From: Synechococcales cyanobacterium PMM_0073 | Lineage (GTDB): Bacteria; Cyanobacteriota; Cyanobacteriia; Elainellales; Elainellaceae | DNA length: 7,462 nt | Assembly: GCA_949127695.1 (NCBI GenBank) | Contig: CASBQH010000441.1 | Span: 1-7,462 of the forward strand | Reading direction: 5' to 3' | Part shown: piece after piece, positions 1-4,666 of the stretch | Position numbering within the stretch: position 1 is the stretch's first letter | Layout: each line of letters starts with the position of its first letter | Made by a program: the position numbers and the translations under genes | The notes under the pieces: model-generated | Told to the model about the DNA's origin: nothing | The model's input: only the letters and a program-made list of their open reading frames with translations | Database searches by the model: none

Positions 1-1
1 C

Positions 2-481
2 TTCACGACGCTGCGGCAGCGCGCCTTCAAAGAAGCCTTTGACGCGGTGAACGAAAACTTCCAGACGATCTTTGCCGAACTCTCGGACGGGGACGGCTAT
101 TTGCAGCTTGACGATCCGCAAGATCCGTTTGCGGGCGGCCTCAACCTCGTGGCGCATCCCAAGGGCAAGCCGGTGCGCCGGTTGGCTTCTATGTCGGGGG
201 GCGAAAAGTCGCTGACGGCGCTCAGCTTTATCTTTGCCCTCCAGCGCTACCGACCTTCGCCGTTCTACGCCTTCGACGAGGTGGATATGTTCCTGGATGG
301 GGCAAATGTGGAGCGATTAGCTAGAATGATTAAACACCAGGCGCAGCAGGCGCAGTTTATTGTGGTTAGCCTGCGCCGACCGATGATTGAATCTGCTGAG
401 CGGACGATTGGTGTCACCCAGGCTCGCGGAGCCTATACTCAGGTTCTGGGGCTGACCTTGCAGCAGGGCGCTTCGGGTTAA
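2..481 (+). CDS. smc: Chromosome segregation protein SMC, C-terminal fragment (5' end outside window)
   Basis: This is the C-terminal ATPase half-head of SMC, the coiled-coil ATPase that, with ScpA/ScpB, organises and helps segregate the chromosome. The open frame runs from base 2, upstream of any start, so the gene enters from the left; the GTG at 47 is an internal valine codon. Visible in the 159-residue fragment: the end of the coiled coil leading into the head ([13 protein letters not shown]), the ABC signature [12 protein letters not shown] at fragment residues 64-75, Walker [13 protein letters not shown] at 88-99 with its catalytic Glu, and the D-loop just after. The segment after Walker B reads [10 protein letters not shown], so the H-loop position where many bacterial SMCs carry His (ITHRK-type) has Leu. 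The Walker A half is outside the window. It ends at TAA, 135 bp before a same-strand PRC-barrel gene. The family call is very secure. Confidence 0.96.
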   Translation, partial: FTTLRQRAFKEAFDAVNENFQTIFAELSDGDGYLQLDDPQDPFAGGLNLVAHPKGKPVRRLASMSGGEKSLTALSFIFALQRYRPSPFYAFDEVDMFLDGANVERLARMIKHQAQQAQFIVVSLRRPMIESAERTIGVTQARGAYTQVLGLTLQQGASG

Positions 482-552
482 ATTGGGTGATACGCTGAGA
501 TGGATCGGGCTGCCGGAGTTCTGGAGAGCCTGGGGATTTGTGATCTCAGTCT

Positions 553-600
553 GCTCGAAACCGCCTGCTTGAGACCGCTTCGAGTGTTTGAGCCTCGAAC
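553..600 (+). other. Possible alternative hairpins in the leader of the PRC-barrel gene
   Basis: CTCGAA occurs at 554-559 and 594-599, and its complement TTCGAG lies between them at 579-584. The middle arm could pair with either flank (loops of 19 and 9 nt), giving two mutually exclusive 6-bp stems ending 17 nt before the ATG at 617. The stems are short, so this may be chance. The rest of the 482-616 gap shows no convincing promoter or terminator. Confidence 0.25.
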
Positions 601-616
601 ATGATTTTAGAACCAC

Positions 617-1573
617 ATGACTTTTGAACCACAGTATTGCCAGCGTTCGGATTTAATGGGGACACAGATTATCACGCGCAGCGGCGGCAAGCGGCTCGGC
701 GTGGTCAGTCAGCTCTGGGTCGATGTTGATCGGCGCGAGGTAATTGCGATCGATATGCGCGAGAGCATGTTGTCTGGGGTGCTGTCTAACGTCCAGCAGA
801 CGATGCTGCTCACCAGCGTCCGCCAAATCGGCGATGTGATTTTGGTGGATGACAATCTGACCACGGAAGATGACTTCAACGCCGAAGCCTACAGCACTCT
901 GATCAACAGCGAAGTGATCACCGAAACCGGCGAGCTATTGGGCAAGGTGCGCGGCTTTAAGTTTGACACCGCCGATGGGCGGGTCGAGTCAATTGTGGTG
1001 GCCTCGATTGGCCTGCCGCAAATTCCCGATCAGCTGATTAGCACCTATGAGCTGTCGATGCAGGAAGTGGTGAGCAGTGGCCCCGATCGGCTGATTGTGT
1101 TTGAAGGCGCAGAAGAGAAGCTGAATCAGCTAACTGTGGGTCTATTAGAGCGAATTGGCATTGGCAAACCGCCCTGGAATCGGGACGACGAGGTAGACTA
1201 CGCCACGCCCACTAAGACCGAAAATCAGCTGCCTTCTGGGGTGCGCGTCCCGGTTGAGCCAATGCGGCAGCGCCTGCCGATTGCTGAAGAAACCTGGGAT
1301 GAGGACAACTGGGAGCAGCGGGAGAGCAAGCCGCCGATGAAGGTGATGCGGCAAGAGCAGCCCGAAGCCTCCAACTGGGGCGATGATCAGCGGAATGACG
1401 CGCCCTATGAGCCGCCCTATGCCGAAATTCCACAGGCAGAAATTGTCCCGGATGAAGATGTGACCAAAGATGCCTGGGAAGACGACGAGAACCCTCAGCC
1501 CTACCAAGCGCCGCAGGTGAATATTCCAGAGCGCAAGCGAGTGGTGGAATATGAGGAAGAGACAGACTATTAA
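617..1573 (+). CDS. PRC-barrel domain protein with acidic, Trp-dotted C-terminal tail
   Basis: A 318-residue soluble protein with no signal peptide or membrane segment. Residues about 11-78 (LMGTQIITRSGGKRLGVVSQ, then DVDRREVIAI) form one PRC-barrel, a small beta-barrel fold shared by RimM and the photosynthetic reaction-centre H subunit. Residues about 97-162 (INSEVITETGELLGKVRGFK, then GRVESIVVAS) form a second. A linker with QLTVGLLERIGIGKPPW follows. The tail, about 190-318, is rich in Asp, Glu, Pro and Gln and looks disordered. Tryptophans at 187, 227, 232, 254 and 287 mostly sit in acidic contexts (TWDEDNW, NWGDD, AWEDDE), and the end is basic then acidic (PERKRVVEYEEETDY). Cyanobacterial proteins of this type are often annotated as photosystem reaction centre subunit H, which is a fold-based label only; the function is unknown. 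The ATG at 617 is chosen because it keeps the whole first barrel; no strong Shine-Dalgarno is visible. It follows smc on the same strand and converges on kaiC. Confidence 0.9.
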   Translation: MTFEPQYCQRSDLMGTQIITRSGGKRLGVVSQLWVDVDRREVIAIDMRESMLSGVLSNVQQTMLLTSVRQIGDVILVDDNLTTEDDFNAEAYSTLINSEVITETGELLGKVRGFKFDTADGRVESIVVASIGLPQIPDQLISTYELSMQEVVSSGPDRLIVFEGAEEKLNQLTVGLLERIGIGKPPWNRDDEVDYATPTKTENQLPSGVRVPVEPMRQRLPIAEETWDEDNWEQRESKPPMKVMRQEQPEASNWGDDQRNDAPYEPPYAEIPQAEIVPDEDVTKDAWEDDENPQPYQAPQVNIPERKRVVEYEEETDY

Positions 1574-1580
1574 GCTGATT

Positions 1581-1618
1581 CTGCTAAATTGAGCCTGCTA
1601 AATTTAATTCTGCTAAAT
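1581..1618. repeat. Triple 9-nt direct repeat CTGCTAAAT at the PRC-barrel/kaiC junction
   Basis: CTGCTAAAT occurs at 1581-1589, 1595-1603 and 1610-1618, with start-to-start spacings of 14 and 15 nt. The array fills most of the 39-bp gap between the convergent stop codons. Its last copy supplies the kaiC stop codon (TAG on the minus strand) and its final codons. No GC-rich stem plus U-tract terminator is visible for either gene, so transcripts may overlap here. Confidence 0.7.
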
Positions 1619-3205
1619 CTGCTCCTCTGACTTTTCCTGCACGCCCCGGACAATCCGCGACAGCTCGTTCTTTTCATCTACCGAAATTCGGGTAGGCGAA
1701 CCGCTGATAATTCGCTCGAAGTTGCGGAACGAGTCTTTGATTTCTGGGCCGTCGCCGCTGATCACATATTCGCGGATGCCCTTGTCATGCCAAGAGCCGC
1801 GCATCTTAAACACGTTGATCGCCCGCGCCATTTCGCCCCGAATCTCGACATATTGCAGCATCAAAATCGTGTCGGTGATCGTAGAAATATGCGAGTCAGT
1901 GATCGAATTTGACCCCATGAATTGGTCGGTGGTGTTGGTGAAAAAGCCGGTAATTTCTTCCTGCTTGGCAAAGCCGGTAACGCCAATAATAAACTGACGA
2001 AAGGCATTGTTGCTCACCCCCCGCGCCAGCGCCGAGAGCGAGTCGATCGCAATTCGCGAGGGCTTGAACTCAGAGATCTCAGACTTGATAATTTGCAAAT
2101 GATCCTCTAGCCCTGCCGACTCTGGATAGGCGCAGATAATTTTTAACAAGCCCTGCTGCTCTAGCTCTTCAAAATCTGTGCCCCAGGAATAGGCGTTGCG
2201 CGAGAGCTGAGCCCGCGACTCTTCGTAGGCAAACAAAATCGCCCGCTCGCCCTGATTGCAGGCGTTCTGCAAAAACTTGCTGACCAGCAGCGTCTTGCCG
2301 GTTCCGGTTGCGCCCGTGGTGAGAATAATTGAATCTTTGAAAAAGCCGCCGCCGCACATTTCGTCTAGCGTGGTGACTCCTGACGAGACGCGCACGTTGG
2401 ATGAACGCTGGGTCAGTCGCATCGCTCCCAGCGGAAAAATATTTACGCCCTGACCCGTAATCGTAAACGGATATTCGCCCTTCATATGGGTGGTGCCGCG
2501 CAGCTTCAGGATCTCAATTGTGCGCCGCCGCCGCTCGCCCTCCAGCACGTTCCGCACAATGGCTACGTTGTCTGAGACAAATTCTTCGACGCCAAACCGC
2601 GCCACCGGGCCATATTCTTCGATTCGCTCGGTGGTCATGATTGTGGTTGCGCCCACCTGCTTCAGACGCGCCACCAGCCGAAAAATCTCGCGCCGCACCA
2701 CCGAAGCCGCATCATACTGCTGAAATACCGCCGTTACCGAATCAATCGAGACGCGCTTGGCTTTATATTTGCGAATGGCGTATTGAATGCGCTCAATCAA
2801 GGCCGAGAGGTCAAAGTTGCCAATGACATCTTGGCCTTCAGGGTCAGGCGAAGCGTCTAGGATAAACAGCTTGCCTTCATCGACAAACTGCTGCAAATTC
2901 CAGCCAAAGCTATAGGCATTTTTGATGATGTCAGCGGGTGATTCTTCAAAGGTGACAAAGACGCCCGCTTCGTCAAACTGAGTGATGCCGTTGTAGAGAA
3001 ACTGCGTCGCAAACAGCGTCTTGCCCGTGCCCGACGTGCCGCTGATTAAGGTGGTGCGCCCTACCGGCAGGCCGCCGTGGCTAATATCGTCAAAGCCTTC
3101 AATCAGAGTGCGAATTTTGTGGACGCCCATGCGCTCTGGACTCTGCTCTGAGCGCGGTTCTGAAGTCTCTGCGCTCGGTGATGGGCTAGAATTGGCCTGG
3201 GTCAT
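1613..3205 (-). CDS. kaiC: Circadian clock ATPase/autokinase KaiC
   Basis: KaiC is the central cyanobacterial oscillator: a cytosolic homohexamer with two RecA-like rings. CI is a slow ATPase that gates KaiB binding; CII autophosphorylates and dephosphorylates. In this 530-residue protein CI has Walker A GTSGTGKT (56-63, Lys62), catalytic Glu87/Glu88 (TFEES) and Walker B Asp155 (RVSIDS). CII has Walker A GATGTGKT (298-305, Lys304), Glu328/Glu329 and Asp388 (RIAIDS). The phosphosites lie in SITDSHIST as Ser441/Thr442, with Thr436 beside them; they correspond to S431/T432/T426 of S. elongatus at a constant +10 offset. The A-loop (RIISGSPTRI, 498-507) and the KaiA-binding tail are intact. The Ser/Pro/Glu-rich N-terminus is longer than in S. 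elongatus. The ATG at 3205 has a weak GAGG 12 nt upstream; the ATG at 3130 (Met26) is a possible alternative. It is the third gene after kaiA and kaiB, with a 133-bp spacer that may hold its own promoter. All catalytic residues are present. Confidence 0.99.
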   Translation of the reverse strand: MTQANSSPSPSAETSEPRSEQSPERMGVHKIRTLIEGFDDISHGGLPVGRTTLISGTSGTGKTLFATQFLYNGITQFDEAGVFVTFEESPADIIKNAYSFGWNLQQFVDEGKLFILDASPDPEGQDVIGNFDLSALIERIQYAIRKYKAKRVSIDSVTAVFQQYDAASVVRREIFRLVARLKQVGATTIMTTERIEEYGPVARFGVEEFVSDNVAIVRNVLEGERRRRTIEILKLRGTTHMKGEYPFTITGQGVNIFPLGAMRLTQRSSNVRVSSGVTTLDEMCGGGFFKDSIILTTGATGTGKTLLVSKFLQNACNQGERAILFAYEESRAQLSRNAYSWGTDFEELEQQGLLKIICAYPESAGLEDHLQIIKSEISEFKPSRIAIDSLSALARGVSNNAFRQFIIGVTGFAKQEEITGFFTNTTDQFMGSNSITDSHISTITDTILMLQYVEIRGEMARAINVFKMRGSWHDKGIREYVISGDGPEIKDSFRNFERIISGSPTRISVDEKNELSRIVRGVQEKSEEQI

Positions 3206-3266
3206 GAGTCGCGTAACCTCTACTCAATTGGCGGCGGATCTTTAGTAAATGCCGCTCTGTCCATGA

Positions 3267-3295
3267 ATTATACGTGGAATTATACTTGGTCTCAG
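3267..3295 (-). promoter_or_regulatory. Candidate kaiC-proximal promoter with duplicated TATAAT box
   Basis: On the minus strand the kaiB-kaiC spacer contains GTATAATTC twice (3285-3277 and 3273-3265), 12 bp apart, each holding a perfect -10 hexamer TATAAT. The kaiC-proximal copy (3272-3267) has CTGAGA at 3295-3290 after a 17-nt spacer, a 4/6 match to the sigma-70 -35 box. Transcription would start near 3260, about 55 nt before the kaiC ATG. This would allow kaiC expression independent of kaiA and kaiB. The call rests on motif matching only. Confidence 0.45.
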
Positions 3296-3314
3296 CCTCT
3301 AGCCCGCCTCTAGC
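3295..3314. repeat. Direct repeat pair GCTAGAGGC upstream of the candidate kaiC promoter
   Basis: GCTAGAGGC (minus strand) occurs at 3314-3306 and 3303-3295, 11 bp apart, about one helical turn. The pair abuts the -35 element of the candidate kaiC promoter, where a regulator could bind two sites on one DNA face. It may equally be a neutral slippage duplication. Confidence 0.4.
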
Positions 3315-3338
3315 TTGATCAAACGGCTGAGGTCGTTG

Positions 3339-3683
3339 TTAAAGTTGTTGAGCTTCATTCTCCAGCTCGTCTTCTTGCAGCTCGTCTTCTTGCAGCTCGT
3401 CATACAGCAGATCGAGTCCAATCAAGACGCGCTCTCGATCTGAGAGGTCGCCGATAATTTTGCGTACCGGCGGCGGCAGGATTTTGGCAAGCGTGGGCGT
3501 GGCCAAAATTTTATCTTCTTCGGCCAGCTGCGGATTTTTGAGCACGTCAATCACCTTGAGCGCATAGACACCCTGAAACTCTTTTTCCAAAATATTGTTG
3601 AGTGTTTTTAAGGCGCGCACCGAGTTGGGCGTATTGCCAGCTACGTACAGCTTGAGAATATAGGTCTTTTTCAGAGGACTCAT
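3339..3683 (-). CDS. kaiB: Circadian clock protein KaiB with extended acidic tail
   Basis: KaiB is the small fold-switching clock protein. Its thioredoxin-like state binds the KaiC CI ring, sequesters KaiA, displaces SasA and recruits CikA. The 114-residue product begins [20 protein letters not shown] and carries the family core [40 protein letters not shown] and [10 protein letters not shown]. Residues known to matter for fold switching in Thermosynechococcus KaiB (Tyr8, Gly89, Asp91, Tyr94) are all at the same numbers here. The tail after Tyr94 is longer than the 102-residue S. elongatus protein: a five-residue acidic unit DELQE occurs twice and then begins again (DELE), encoded by a 15-nt tandem repeat. 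The ATG at 3683 fits the family N-terminus exactly; no clear Shine-Dalgarno is visible. It lies between kaiA (104-bp spacer) and kaiC (133-bp spacer). Confidence 0.98.
   Translation of the reverse strand: MSPLKKTYILKLYVAGNTPNSVRALKTLNNILEKEFQGVYALKVIDVLKNPQLAEEDKILATPTLAKILPPPVRKIIGDLSDRERVLIGLDLLYDELQEDELQEDELENEAQQL
3363..3401. repeat. 15-nt in-frame tandem repeat in the kaiB tail
   Basis: The unit CAGCTCGTCTTCTTG (plus strand) occurs exactly at 3363-3377 and 3378-3392, with nine bases of a third copy at 3393-3401. Read on the minus strand it encodes [14 protein letters not shown]. The two full copies are identical at the DNA level, including synonymous positions, which suggests recent duplication by slippage. 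Confidence 0.9.
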
Positions 3684-3787
3684 GGATTCAGAACTTAGGT
3701 CAAAGCTCAGCGTAGAGGGCTTGCTCGTCTCATGGCAACCGCAATGCTGTCATCCTAGCTCAGATTGCCTAGATTCACAGCGGCAGG

Positions 3788-4195
3788 CTAGGCGTCACGC
3801 GGGATTGAACGCCGATACATTTCGCAGAGATGCGCCAGCATGTCAATCAGAGTCAGGCGGTAGTCTAGCAGGATTTCGTCGCTGCGCCCCTCCAGTTTCA
3901 AATGCTTCGAGAACTCATCCATAATTTCCATATGAATTTCAACGACTTGAGCAATTGGCAGGTCAATCAAAAACATCAAGTTAATCAACTGATCAATCTT
4001 GTCATTGAGGCCCCGTTCATCTGAAAAATAAGCCAGAATAATCTCGCGGTAGTCTTGCTTAAGCTGCCGCAGCATATCTGCTTTTTCAGACGGCGTCATG
4101 TTCCGTAAAAATGTTTGAGGGTTTCGCTTGTAATATACGCCCAGATATCCTAGACGCTCCTTCAGCTTTTCAGCTAACCGCAGCTGCTGTGCCAT
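3788..4195 (-). CDS. kaiA: Short-form circadian clock protein KaiA (C-terminal domain only)
   Basis: KaiA stimulates KaiC autophosphorylation by binding the KaiC C-terminal tail as a helical-bundle dimer. This 135-residue protein is essentially that domain: RLGYLGVYYKRNPQTFLRNM near the start, YREIILAYFS at 49-58, KVVEIHMELMDEF-like VVEIHMEIMDEF at 84-95, then EGRSDEILLDYRLTLIDMLA and the family end HLCEMYRRSIPRD. KaiA of S. elongatus has 284 residues, with an N-terminal pseudoreceiver that is absent here. An in-frame TAA at 4234-4232, 13 codons before the ATG, rules out an in-frame extension, so this is a genuine short form, as in Nostoc/Anabaena, rather than a wrong start. GAGG lies about 14 nt upstream, far for a Shine-Dalgarno. 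It is the first gene of the kaiA-kaiB-kaiC cluster, with a good candidate promoter upstream and the divergent kinase gene beyond. Confidence 0.96.
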   Translation of the reverse strand: MAQQLRLAEKLKERLGYLGVYYKRNPQTFLRNMTPSEKADMLRQLKQDYREIILAYFSDERGLNDKIDQLINLMFLIDLPIAQVVEIHMEIMDEFSKHLKLEGRSDEILLDYRLTLIDMLAHLCEMYRRSIPRDA

Positions 4196-4248
4196 TGAGT
4201 TTTGCGTGACCTCGCCTAGATTGAGAACGGCTTAAAAACAAGTGCCCG

Positions 4249-4266
4249 TCTAGCTATTCCGCTAGA
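4249..4266. promoter_or_regulatory. Small hairpin in the kaiA 5' leader
   Basis: TCTAGC (4249-4254) and GCTAGA (4261-4266) form a 6-bp inverted repeat with a 6-nt loop. It lies inside the predicted untranslated leader of kaiA, between the candidate promoter and the ATG. It could be an mRNA structure or an operator half-site pair; no regulator can be named. Confidence 0.3.
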
Positions 4267-4322
4267 TAGATCATCTAACTGGCTTGAAATCAATTGCCAA
4301 ACCATCAAGATCAAGCGACAGA

Positions 4323-4350
4323 ACTATACAAAAATATTTACAGCTATCAA
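4323..4350 (-). promoter_or_regulatory. Candidate sigma-70 promoter for kaiA (kaiABC)
   Basis: On the minus strand TTGATA (4350-4345) and TATAGT (4328-4323) are separated by 16 nt; each matches the -35 or -10 consensus at five of six bases. The segment is AT-rich compared with its surroundings. Transcription would start near 4316, leaving a leader of about 120 nt before the kaiA ATG. This is the best promoter-like element seen in the window, but there is no experimental support in hand. Confidence 0.55.
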
Positions 4351-4666
4351 AATACTTAACACTTATTGTAATTGAAAAGGGGAATATTCTACTCAGATCT
4401 CGGCATAATTAAGGCAGCGAATCAGTTTAAAAGCTGGAATCGCCCTAGATTTGAGTCAGCCACTGGAGTCAGCCACTATCAGCGAGTTAGCAAATCTCTC
4501 TTAGGCACAGCCCTTTCAGCCGCACTGGAGGCTATGTTGCAGCGTACTGGCAGTGGCAATCGGGTTGGCTTTACACCGGTTAGCTTTCAACAGCCAGCTT
4601 TTACAGCAATTTCGCAGTAGGTTCGTCATGCTCGCATTTTCTGGCTCTTTATGGGCTTCATCCTAA
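4351..4666. other. Non-coding stretch between the kaiA promoter and the kinase gene
   Basis: About 316 bp with no gene I can support. An 82-codon frame beginning with TTG at 4372 resembles no known family and has no ribosome binding site. It spans a 13-bp tandem duplication that breaks the reading phase, so it is not called. The region presumably holds the kinase promoter, but no good -35/-10 pair was recognised. The kinase ATG at 4667 directly follows an in-frame TAA and lacks a clear Shine-Dalgarno. Confidence 0.6.
4453..4477. repeat. 13-nt tandem duplication in the kaiA/kinase divergent region
   Basis: GAGTCAGCCACT occurs at 4453-4464 and again at 4466-4477, a period of 13 bp with one separating base. 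Because 13 is not a multiple of three, the two copies are read in different phases in any frame, supporting a non-coding status. TGAGTCA within it is a near-palindrome that might be a binding site, unproven. Confidence 0.75.

Noticed and set aside
317..616. 99-residue minus-strand frame overlapping the smc end and the smc/PRC gap
   Set aside because: It overlaps the certain smc 3' end, shows no recognisable domain and abuts the PRC-barrel start; read as a shadow.
1145..1507. 120-residue frame antisense to the PRC-barrel tail
   Set aside because: It lies wholly inside a well-supported gene on the other strand; its composition is what results from the complement of the acidic, Pro-rich tail.
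3684..3787. Separate kaiB promoter in the kaiA-kaiB spacer
   Set aside because: A TAGGAT-like -10 is present on the minus strand, but the matching -35 (CTGTGA) fits only three of six bases, so it is too weak to call, although S. elongatus does have a kaiBC promoter in this place.
3682..3924. 80-residue plus-strand frame across the kaiA/kaiB spacer
   Set aside because: It is mostly antisense to kaiA, with no family features; the spacer is better seen as a clock-gene untranslated region.
4372..4620. 82-codon frame starting at TTG in the divergent region
   Set aside because: It has no Shine-Dalgarno, no family resemblance and a rare start, and it spans a 13-bp tandem duplication that shifts phase, which is unlikely in a conserved protein.
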